The position numbers and the translations under genes were made by a program. The notes beneath the pieces were generated by a model. The model searched no databases, was not told the origin of the DNA, and worked only from the letters and a program-made list of their open reading frames with translations. Of a stretch of 64,000 nt of DNA, positions 1-14,372 are shown in pieces. Source of the stretch: Rotaria socialis (Eukaryota > Rotifera > Eurotatoria > Philodinida > Philodinidae); assembly GCA_905331475.1 (NCBI GenBank), contig CAJNYU010002057.1:1-64000 (forward strand), given 5' to 3'. Within the stretch, counting starts at the first letter, position 1. Each line of letters begins with the position of its first letter.

Positions 1-237
1 TCGATTTTTTTAAATAAATTTTCAAATGTCACAACTGGTAATTTTTGTTTCGATGCGTACAAAATATCTTGTTCACCTATTTTGACCAAAACGAAGTGCT
101 TCTTTGCCCAGAATTCGAGCTGCGCCTCGTGTTTTATTTCGACATCCTACAGAATTTCTACCACTTCATTGTAAATTTCTGTTTTAATTAAGTGTTTTCA
201 CAAACTCATTCACTTTAATGTAGAATACTTGCTCCAT
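1..237 (-). pseudogene. Degraded integrase-type transposon ORF fragment (5' end)
   Basis: On the minus strand a broken ORF opens with an ATG at 237 and runs off the window edge. Two frames are needed (a shift near 185), and one in-frame TAG lies just before the stretch DVEIKHEAQLEFWAKKHF. The translation (FWAKKHFVLVKIG, then KQKLPVVTFENLFKKI) resembles the region just upstream of the zinc-binding and integrase core in KRAB-A-domain-containing-2-like or Ginger-like integrase proteins of animal transposons. The catalytic core would lie outside the window, to the left. Family assignment is from memory of the motif style and is tentative; that it is a broken coding relic is clear from the stop and frameshift. 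Confidence 0.45.
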
Positions 238-699
238 TTTCACAAGATAGATCGAACTATTGTTGTTAAATTTACTATTTAAACTTACAAAAACAAAGAG
301 CTATCCCATTCAAAGTATATTCCCTCATTCCATCTTGCATAGAAGTTTTAATTTTACACATTTCAATCTGAACTAGGAAAAATTAAAATTTCAATCTATC
401 CTAGTTCGATTTAAAACTGAACTCGATTTTAATCTATCCTACGACATATACATATACACATGTATATAGGTTAAAGAGACGAAAGAATGCACCTGAATTA
501 GATAAGATAAGAGAGAAGGAGAGAGATATGTTCGCACTGTATGCAATAATATTGCCAATGATAAATGATATGTTTTTTCATTTCGCTTTCTCATTATTTT
601 TAGCCATCCCTGTTTGTTTTATACTAACATCGAATAGAAAACAAGATATACATATATGAAGCGATTTTTCGATGTTTGAAAAGAATAGATGGTAAAAAA
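238..699. other. Intergenic, no gene seen
   Basis: AT-rich sequence between two transposon relics. A near-repeat of 'aatttaaaact / tcaatctatccta' type words occurs around 360-440. No ORF, RNA gene or element boundary could be supported. Confidence 0.5.
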
Positions 700-1260
700 G
701 GTATCGATTTAAAACCAACTACAATTGTTTGTGATTTCGAAAGAGCATTTATATCAATGCTGTTCAAACATAAGTACGTCATTTTTTTTCAATATCTCAT
801 AGTATTATGAGATTGGCTCTTGTACCTGTTGAACATATTTCAGATGGATTTAAACTATTGAAAAAAAGCTTCGAGCATCTTCTGAAGCAGAGAAATTTAG
901 AGCACTTTAGGTTATTTCGAAAAACAATGATTTAATAGTTTTAAACCAGAAATGTGGTCCGTATCTGACAGAAATTGACGAACAAATCATTTTGCTGAAG
1001 GTAAGAAAAGACTTCACAATGATCTTTATAGGGATCTGTGTGAGTGAATTGCCCATATTTTGATATTTTAATTTTAGCAAAACATCGACGGTTTTTCTCA
1101 AGAGTTGTTCAGCCACATCCTAACTTGTAGAGGTTTATTCAATGTTTAAACCAAGAAGAAACTGTTCTATCTCATCGAATGGCCCAAATTGATCTTGGTT
1201 TTTCGTCTACCAAATCATCAAAAACTATTCAAGCAGCGGAACGTTAAAGTAAACAAATAA
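700..1260 (+). pseudogene. MULE-type (Mutator-like) transposase fossil
   Basis: Three blocks in shifting plus-strand frames read like consecutive parts of a MULE transposase domain. Positions 700-777 give GIDLKPTTIVCDFERAFISM, whose DFE-x-A is the second catalytic-Asp region of MULE transposases. Positions about 807-900 give LALVPVEHISDGFKLL then KKSFEHLLKQRNLEHF. Positions 1143-1257 give CLNQEETVLSHRMAQIDLGF and onward to a stop, like the post-catalytic helix region. Frameshifts and stops separate the blocks, so this is a dead copy. No terminal inverted repeats were recognised around it. The MULE assignment rests on motif order; confidence is moderate. Confidence 0.55.
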
Positions 1261-2180
1261 AAAAGTTATTTAGTTTATGATTTTCAAAACAAAAATCTCT
1301 TGAAGTAACATTAACATTATTTGCTTACCTTGTTGGTGATCCGGTTTGTCGAGATAACAAAGGGAAAAAAGAGGAAAAAAAGTTAAATCAGCATCAAACT
1401 CATCTGATTCAACATCTAGTGAATCACCAACTGATGAATAAATGATTATTCAATTTTTTCTTTATCTTATTCAAGCTTCATATGTTCATTTGTTCTTTTT
1501 TTCTTAACTTCATTTCCATTGGTATTATATTATTCAGCATACCTTTTCTAGTTTATCATGTAGTGTATAAAATTGCTATGATCATATTCGAACGATTTCT
1601 AACCGAATGATTCACATTATATTTATATGAATCAAAATCTATTCGACTCTCGCGAGTATATCTTTTGGACAATCGCCAATTGGCAAAGTTCAAGAATCCC
1701 GCTCTTTCAAGCACGTACCGTACTTTACATAGGGTACATCCAAATCGAATGAAAGTTTCAGATTTTGTAGACTTACATTTGTAAGCATGTCTACAAGCGT
1801 AAAATTTAGCATAAACCTGGCGTAGGGATATGAACGGGGTGGATAATTTTGGGTGTTGCAGCTAAAACCTGATTTCTGGAATTATTCCATTTTGAATAAT
1901 AGAACACTGGAGCTTTTAGAGTAGATACTATTCGATGAGACGTTCATTGCATTGAGTCCGAATATCTTTCTCCAATGCTTCTTTTGTATCGATATGTTTT
2001 CCACAAAAATCAACTTTTTTCGGGAGATTAGAATTATCTTTGAAATTATACTATTCAGTTATATGTTTTGGAAGGGTTTACAATAGAAATTAACAATTAT
2101 CTACTCGGAAGGTGCTTAGAGTTGAGATTTTCTTGATATAAGCTATAATAAAAATGAGTGTACTACCTTGCGCAATGAAT
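1261..2180. other. Intergenic, no gene seen
   Basis: AT-rich DNA downstream of the MULE fossil. The first 180 bases may still be transposon tail (a Lys/Ser-rich reading ends near 1440). Nothing else could be supported. Confidence 0.4.
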
Positions 2181-2230
2181 TGGGTGTGGGTGTGGGTGTG
2201 AATCTTCTTATTATTTTCGCACACCCACAC
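2181..2230. repeat. Interstitial telomere-like repeat pair (TGTGGG)n, inverted
   Basis: Positions 2181-2200 read as about three TGTGGG units. After a 20-base AT-rich spacer the complement, CACACCCACAC, appears at 2220-2230, so the two arms can fold back on each other. TGTGGG is the hexamer reported for telomeres of the bdelloid rotifer Adineta vaga, where short direct and reverse-complement stretches also mark junctions of telomere-associated Athena retroelements. That this is a former telomere or retroelement junction is inference. Confidence 0.6.
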
Positions 2231-4119
2231 TCTCTTCCATTTAAAACTTTAGTATGATTACTAACAGAAACATATTTTTTTAATTCATTTGCTTTAAATG
2301 CAATTTCATCTTTTGAAGCTTCATGTTTCGCTAAGATTCGACTTGAATCTTCATCAATTCCAAAAATAGTACCTTGTAAATTAATTAATTCTTCTTCACA
2401 TACTTCAATTTGATCTAAATAAAATAATTCGATTAAAAATTACGAGTGCCTTCTGGTTCATCAATTGTTTATAAGACTCAAATTACTAATAAGAAAATAA
2501 TTTGTATTTACTATTATAATACACTGTGTGACTTTAAATAACTAGTTGTTATATCCAGATTTGATTTCAAAAAGCATAAAAACTTAATAGTATGTACACA
2601 AAAGACTTGTTGATCAATCTCTTATCCGTTTACTTTCAGTACCTATTGACATTTGAGCAGTAGAAATAAACCAGATGTTAATAACATGTGGATAATGTGT
2701 GTCTACAGTAAAAAAATTTCTATAGATGAGAAGAAAATAATGAACGATAATCTTACTTATTTAATTAATTATAACAAAGCTCACATTTACTATGCAGCAT
2801 AGAATTTTATACTAGAAAATTTTCTGTTTTTTACTATTCTACCATATGAAAAATAAAATCTTTAATTATTAAATTTTTGTCATATTCATGAACCATGATT
2901 GAGAGAAAAATTGATTCTAAAACCGGAAGGATACCTGTTGGAAAATAAGAAGTCTTTTTCATGACTGACATTTTTCTCCTAGTAAAGCAACAGGAGACAG
3001 CATCCTAAGCGAGAGAGAGAGGGAAAACATTAGATTTGTACTAATGCCCATCTGCCTTTGCTTGTTCGTGTAAGTATATTGATCTCAATGTCTTCTTTGG
3101 AGTTCTTTTTTTTTCAACGAATCAATTATTCTCGTGCATACGATACAAGGATTTGTTGTTTGATTAAAATCAATCATGTTGAAATAAACTATAAGCTCAA
3201 GTACTTTTCTCTTATTTGCATGCTATTACATGAATATATTTTTTTTCTCTCGGTGGAATAAGAATTTGAAAAGAACAGAATTCTTCTTGCTTTTAATTCA
3301 TCAACGTCATAATAAGCCATAATTCTTTGCGCGAAGTTTGATAGTAGCATTGATGATAGGTGTCATTTGATATATATATATATATATATGTATACATATA
3401 TAATCAAGCATCACTTCTTGGTTGATGTTATTATTTTTTACCAGATAAGTATTCTAGTTTTGTGTTCTACGCACAGGTAATTATATTAATGCCCTTCAGT
3501 TAAATATTGCTCTTATCTAGATTAGATTTCGAATACTAGATGTTAACGACAAACACAACAATATGCGATAGATCCTAATTTCACTTCGCAATTGTTCGCA
3601 TTAGAGTAAAATCAAACCGAAAAAAATAAAGACGACGATGATGATGACATCAAGCATATATACAAATGCCAATAGAACTCTGACGGCTTTTCTATTGTAT
3701 CCAAATAAAATGTTATGTTGATTATTCATAGTAACGAATGAGAACGAAACGTTTCATTGTTCAATAGGAAAAAAAGTACAAAACGGCTGCATCAATCAAA
3801 TGAGGGAGAGAGAAAGTCGGCAAGTACGGCAATAAGGATTGGAACCAGACGAATATATACATCTCGAACCTGTCTGTCATCACTGAAGACCAGTAAAATC
3901 TAGCAACAAAAAAAACAATAGCAGAATAAAGTGTGAGGGAGAGAGAGAGCGAAGAAGAAGAAATGAAAATGAGTCCCAAAGCGAAGATCATGGATGGTAT
4001 GAAGAAAAAGTATATAGTAAGAATAATCAAGAAACTACGAGACATTTGCTCGTTTTTTCTTATACGCCGCGCATAGTCAACCTTTGTATATGCCTAAAAG
4101 TCATATTATAAAATGATAC

Positions 4120-4195
<76 letters not shown>

Positions 4196-4305
4196 TACGT
4201 TGTACTCTAATGAGTTCAGCTGTCATTTTTGTTTTTTAAGAGAAAATAATTAGAATATTAATTTATGATCAGATCAAAGTTAAACTCATTGGTAACGATC
4301 GTTGT
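2231..4305. other. Intergenic upstream of the GPCR
   Basis: About 2 kb with no convincing gene; only short spurious ORFs. Contains a TA/TG microsatellite at about 3369-3402 and a composite (TA)n(GA)n tract listed separately. This is the presumed upstream regulatory space of the GPCR; no promoter element was recognisable. Confidence 0.4.
4121..4194. repeat. Composite microsatellite (TA)n(GA)n
   Basis: A pure TA run from about 4122 to 4161 passes directly into a GA run to about 4194, roughly 110 bp upstream of the GPCR start codon. Plain dinucleotide slippage repeats. Confidence 0.9.
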
Positions 4306-5514
4306 TTGAAATGTTATTTATTATTCCCAATAGAACTAAATACCTTTCTTATCATTGAAGTACTACTGCTAATGTGGCCTTCGTCGAATTCAACGATCAT
4401 TAGAAAATCATTTGAGAATGAAACTTCTATTAATTTAAGTTCAATAGCAAACACAACAACAATAACGAGTATATCATTGATAACAACACTAATACAAACA
4501 ATTGCGGCACCAAATGATGTTTATGATTCTCGTATAACAAAACCATTTGCTGTTGTTTGTCTATTTGTTGGAAGTATTGGAAATTCGTTATCATTTATTG
4601 TGTTTACACAAAAGCAATTACGAAAACATTCAACATTTCGTTATTTAGCTTATCTATCAATTGTGGATCTAATTGTTTTGTATTTAGGCTTAGGAAATAT
4701 TATATTACGTGATTATTTTTCATTTGATATACGAGTACAAAATTTATTTCTATGCAAAGTTCATACGTTTTTAACATATGTTACAACGCAATTGTCATCA
4801 TGGATATTGACGATTGTCTCGATTGATCGTGCTATTGCATGTACAGTAATACAATTACATAGACGTTTTTGTCGACCGAAATCAGCCGATCGAATATTTT
4901 TTACTATGTGCATAATTATCACGTTAATAAATAGTCATATTTTATTATTCATGGGCTCCAAACGCACAATAGCTCAGTCAAATATTTATAATATATCGTC
5001 CTATCAAAATACTATCATATGTACACATAATACATCAACTACTTATTTTAAATTTTTTGAAAAACCTTATAATATAATCGATCTTCTATCTTATGTACTC
5101 ATTCCATTCATTATAATGACAATATGTGCTTGTATAATAGCTTATCGGCTGTTTTTTTCACTGCGTCATACAACAGTTCACGTCTCAGTTAATGGAAAAA
5201 CACGACGAGGAACACACCGTGCAAAACAAGTATCCTATATGTTATTAACATTAAATTTAGTCTTTGTTATTTTATTAACACCTATTGTTATCGGTCAAAT
5301 ATTTCAAAAACTTAATGAAGAACATCGCTATCGTCTATACAATTCAATAACATTATTAATGTCCTATTCAAATCATGCGTTGAACTTTGTTCTTTACGGT
5401 ATTGCATCACCGCAATTTCGTTTAACATTAAAACAATTGTTAGACCATGGAAATGATTATACGCCACCTAGACGTCTGCAAACACTTGGCTATTGTACAT
5501 CAACAGCTTGTTAA
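4306..5514 (+). CDS. Rhodopsin-like (class A) G-protein-coupled receptor, 402 aa, intronless
   Basis: A single-exon seven-transmembrane receptor. The N-terminus (1-76) is rich in Asn/Ser/Thr with several N-glycosylation sequons. TM1 is about 80-101 with GNS (N93); TM2 about 113-133 with LSIVD (D121). C150 at the top of TM3 and C239 in loop 2 can form the conserved disulfide. TM3 ends in IDRAI (D174, R175), a DRA in place of DRY. TM4 is about 197-216, TM5 259-283, TM6 309-331, TM7 343-365. TM7 has N360-F-V-L-Y364, an NPxxY motif lacking its proline, and TM6 lacks CWxP. The ligand cannot be told; the style is that of invertebrate peptide-receptor-like orphans. Met1 is used, but M23 is an alternative start. 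It ends 44 bp from the convergent TANGO6 stop, so the 3' UTRs must be very short or overlap. Confidence 0.88.
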   Translation: MKCYLLFPIELNTFLIIEVLLLMWPSSNSTIIRKSFENETSINLSSIANTTTITSISLITTLIQTIAAPNDVYDSRITKPFAVVCLFVGSIGNSLSFIVFTQKQLRKHSTFRYLAYLSIVDLIVLYLGLGNIILRDYFSFDIRVQNLFLCKVHTFLTYVTTQLSSWILTIVSIDRAIACTVIQLHRRFCRPKSADRIFFTMCIIITLINSHILLFMGSKRTIAQSNIYNISSYQNTIICTHNTSTTYFKFFEKPYNIIDLLSYVLIPFIIMTICACIIAYRLFFSLRHTTVHVSVNGKTRRGTHRAKQVSYMLLTLNLVFVILLTPIVIGQIFQKLNEEHRYRLYNSITLLMSYSNHALNFVLYGIASPQFRLTLKQLLDHGNDYTPPRRLQTLGYCTSTAC

Positions 5515-5558
5515 ACTTTATTATATAACAAGAACGCAAAAAAAAATAAACAAAATGA

Positions 5559-8500
5559 TTATGACAAAATACGAATTTTTTTCTCTAGAATAATAGGTGG
5601 CTGTAAATAATCTCGTGAGATTTTATTTAGTGCTTCAAGAGCTATTTGTGCGTGTAGGCAAACTATATCATCTTTATCGTTTTTATAGAGATGATTGATT
5701 AATTGATAAAACGATGACAACTCATTGCCAAGTATAGTTAACCACGTTGATTGTTCAAGTGATTGACATAGAAGTTCACAAACAAGAATTGATGCACGTC
5801 GAACATCTGACGATTCCGACACGGATAAATAACTTTTCAAGGCAATTAAAATCTAATCAAAGAAAACAAAAAATTACAAAGTTGACAACAAGAAGAAAAT
5901 ATTTACTTCAGAAAGATCTTTAGAAAGTGAATATCTAAGAACAGTACATAGTTGACCAAGATTCGATAGTGCACTTGCTCGATAAATATCATCATCGGTT
6001 TGTTTCGATGCATTAAGTAATGTATTAATTAATAGTGACGAATATTTTGTTGACATCTCTCCTAAAAAAAAGGCTTTATTATTAAAAGTAATTTTAACTC
6101 ATCTTCGAACGGAAATAATTTCAATAGGAGCAAAAAACATACTCGACACTAATTCTCTTTAATTTATATTCGTCTATACTTAAATACAGAAAAACTTGTC
6201 TGTAGTCATAGTGATTCTTTTCGCATGCGATCAGTTATTAAGGAATTATGTGAGAGTAAATATCTAGTGTCAGTGTGTCATGTGGCAACTAATATTTATT
6301 TCATTTTTTTGTAGATCAAAGTAATAAACATAATTGACTTACCGAAAGATCGGCATGTTTTAACTAGAATTTCTCCAACTTTTAATTTATCTTCTAATTT
6401 TCTATTCTTATTCAAATATTCATTGCAAAGTAAAGGCAAAATTTTATCTGTATATTGATTTGCTAGTGCACTAAGAACATTGATAGCTGCTAAATATTCA
6501 TATGAATCATCCGCGTGTAAATGTTCTTGAAAACGTTCGAATAATTTCATATTGTTATCTTGAATTTGCGTTAATGTTTCTTTATCAGATCGTTCAATTA
6601 GACGTCGAAATAAAATTAAACCATGAGCACGTATTGGTATACTTGAATCGTATAAACATGCAAAAGCATTCTGAAATGTTTCTTCACGTAAATCACGTTC
6701 TTCATTAATTTCTTCAATTAATAATTTAGTTTTTGATTTTGTTGAAACTTCTTTTACAGCTCCGAAAGTTACAAATGCCATTGATAATTCATTTGCCAAT
6801 TGACTAAGTTCATTATTTGAATGATTTTCTTTAATCCATATTAGCGAAGGATAGAATGACGCTAGAATTTGTTTATTTTCAGATGATAACTTTTAAGAAG
6901 AAAATAAAACGTGAACGAATATAAAAGAAAAATACAAGTTATTTACTTGTTCATAATTTGTTATTAATAATGATGCAATAGTAAAAATAATTTGTAATGC
7001 TTCATTATCGGATGATAAATCATCATCATTATCATCATTTTCATGAGTAATTATTTTTGTAAGGAAATTTTCTTTTGCTTTTTCTTGACATGTTTTCGTT
7101 ACTTTTTCAAGAATAATCTACAATAAATTAGCTGATAATAACTTTAAGCATGTATCATATCTTCTAAATGTCATTTTATACATAATTATCAACTATAAAA
7201 ATGTTACATTCGATCTACGTAAATAATTAGAATTAATTGGTTAGACTGCAAACAATTTATCCTTCTACTATTACTATCAAGTCACAAACGGCTTTAGATA
7301 ATTATCCAAGAGTCTATTTTTTGTGACAGTCGTCAATCGATTTTTCGATGGACTCATTTGTTCTTCTACGACAATACCAAAATCAACTTTTAAAATATTA
7401 TCCTAAGCTGTTTGAAGTAGAAGACATGAATATGTTTTGGAAGTCAAAAAAAAACAACCTTATAATCTACAGTTCACATCTGTTTTATATTTGTCTTGTA
7501 TAATTCTATAATTATAAATTGTTTACTATCACGTCATCTAAAATAATATCTATCATGTTCGTTTTAGCTTTTATAATCTTTTCTTCAACGACATGTATTT
7601 GTGTTCTTTCAGTAGGACACTATCATTTCTATATTTATATATACTTTTCTCAACGATCCATAATTGTCAAGGTCTCAGTAATGATAGGAAACTTGAATAA
7701 TTACTTTGCCTTTATCATAATGATCAGATTTATACCAACGCGACTGATATCTAATCGTCAATGGGTGTCAGTCTTATTACATATGTTTTAGATTATTTAA
7801 GAGATAATTGATCGAGCATGTCAGATATACAAACTAGACAAGTACTGTAGAAAAATAGATAAACTTCTTACTTGAAAGTTTCTATATACAAGATTGATCT
7901 ATACGCATACCTGTATAACTCTAATTGTATCATCAACATTTTTAATAAATATATCAATATGATCTGTTAAATACTCCATAATATATTTTAAAATATGCAT
8001 AATTTTGATTTGTTTCATACTGGTTTGTTTTTCATTTTCTGTCCAAATAAGTACTTGACTAGATCGATTATTCGTTATTAATAATTGTAATAGATCAAGA
8101 AATATTTTCACCACTAATCCATCATTATTATCAGTAGAAAATAAAATTTTTGTTATTATTTGACAATATATTTCGAAATTATATTCAGAATTTTCATCAA
8201 TAATTAAATAAAATATCGATGATTCATCCGGAAGGAATTTTAATGAAAGAAATTTAAAATCGAATAAAATTCTTTTGAAATATTCGATGTATATTTCACT
8301 TGTCATTGATGAAAATAACACTTTCATAATATTAAAAAATTTTATTTTCAATGGTGATAAAGAATTTTCTAATGCAAGATAAATATTCATTAATTCATTG
8401 AGAAAATTTTCATATAAATAAATTCGCATGTGTTCATTGGGTTGTAGAATTATTAAATTATGTAAATCATCTATAAATAATTCGCATTGTTCATTCGTAC

Positions 8501-9682
8501 AAATTTGATTTAATAGACGATTTCGACAGGAAATCAATGGATGAAATAATATCGACAAAATTTCATGCTCCATTAATTTTTCATATCTCTTCAATAATCG
8601 ACTTATTGCTATAGCTATTACAGGCATATAACGTTGATCATGAATAAGTTCAATAAATTGATATTTAATACGTTGAAAATATTCTTCAGGTTTTAATTGT
8701 TTTGGACAAGTTGAAAGAATTTTTGCGACAGATGTATAGAGTCGATCGTTGGGCGATGTTGAATCAAATATTGTTTCTAGTATTTGACGGATACCACGAT
8801 TGCTTGGATGAATTAATATTGATGTCAACAGATCTCCACAGCGATTTTTAAGCCACGTTGGACTATTAATTGTTGTCGACAATAAACGATTTAATAATAG
8901 TATCTGTTGAATGAATAGATTGGAGAATGTATCTTGAAGGTAAAGTAACGTGTCTTGTAGATTTGCGATTGGATATTCTTCTGATGAGTATTTTAGATTA
9001 GGCGAATAAAGTAATTGGAGATGACTAAGAATTAATTCTAATAAATAATTTGCACAGAGACGTTGAGTTAGAACGGAATTTTTATTCATAGTTGAAATTA
9101 ATTGCATTAGAAAATTTAATGTTTGATTTAAATTAGACATTCGATCATGATGTGTTAAATGACTTTTTAATTTTAATAAATGTATAGATGCTTGAGAATA
9201 TTTTAGATAGTTTTCTATCGAAAGAAAAATTCCATCATCGAAATGAAGTACAAGACCAAGAAGAACAACAAATGATAATGAACGAGATAGAATAGATTCA
9301 TCTTGTACACTAAACAATGGAAGATGACTCGAGACAAGATGTGCTTGCTCATGGGAAATAATTTTTTCGATAAGATGCAAATGAATTTGTAAGTAACGAT
9401 AATAAATTTGTTGATCGTTGTCGAAAGGTATTGTTATACCGATAGGTGTGCTTATTTGAATAAAATGATCAATAGCATTGGAAAAAATAAAGTTAATGGT
9501 TAACAGTTGATCTTGTTCTGCATCTTCAGGTGAAACTAAAATGAAGAAAATTTTGGAAATGATCGCTTTAACTCGTAACGTAAAATTGATAAGTGAAATA
9601 TATTTAATTTACTTTTTATTGTTGATATTGGTTTCATTAATTCATCTAAGAGTGATAATAATTGTCGATGCTCAGGTTCCAT
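5559..9682 (-). CDS. TANGO6: Transport and Golgi organization protein 6 (TANGO6/RTP1 family), about 953 aa
   Basis: Six exons: 9682-9613, 9535-7911, 7117-6947, 6889-6343, 6061-5907, 5852-5559. All junctions are GT-AG and phases join exactly (2862 nt including stop). The helical HEAT-type product matches the order of TANGO6/RTP1. The middle has the RTP1 block around AKILSTCPKQLKPEEYF, then ACLYDSSIPIRAHGLILFRR. The C-terminus has YRASALSNLGQLCTVLRYSL and VCLHAQIALEALNKISRDYL, typical of the RTP1 C-terminal domains. Human TANGO6 is somewhat longer (about 1.1 kb of residues), so the N-terminus here is shorter. The family is linked to secretory transport and, in yeast Rtp1, to RNA polymerase II assembly and import. 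The start (MEPEHRQLLSLLDELMKP) lies in a small first exon. The second intron (7118-7910) is unusually long for this genome. Confidence 0.85.
7118..7910 (-). other. Long intron of TANGO6, no insert recognised
   Basis: A 793-nt intron where neighbours are about 50-80 nt (another in the same gene is about 280). It is AT-rich with spurious ORFs on the plus strand. No terminal repeats or coding relics could be seen. Confidence 0.5.
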
Positions 9683-10193
9683 GTTTAAATCTAAACTGTT
9701 TGAAGAAAACAAAACTAAAATTTCGTTTTAAGTAAGATTTTTAGTTTTCAATGGCAACCAAACATATAAATACTTCATGGATTTTCAAAATAGTCCATGC
9801 AGGAGCCTATCAAATGCCGATTTTCTAGTGAAAATTAGTGACATCTCAAGTAAATTCTGCTCAAATAATAAAAGAGTATAGTTCGATGATATCATTGAGA
9901 ATTCTTCATGATAAGGCACAACAATAAGGAAAATTTTATTGAACAAAAGAAGAAAAAAAAATAATATATAGATAAATAGATAGAAAAAAATTCAGTCTAC
10001 AAGGGAAAATAAAAATGATTGAGAGTGTATGTATTCATATATTTACAATAAGGCACATTGGTATTTACGATGAGCAAAAATAAAAGTAATTCAGAGAAGA
10101 AGTCACCGTTTAAAGGTTCACAAAGTGAAAACACCAAGCAGTACAAAGCAATATGAGAAGAAAAAAAAGCACCAACGTGGTAAGAGTTATTTA
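9683..10193. other. Intergenic between TANGO6 start and TTLL4 stop
   Basis: AT-rich; must hold the TANGO6 5' region and the TTLL4 3' UTR. No other feature seen. Confidence 0.5.
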
Positions 10194-14372
<4,179 letters not shown>

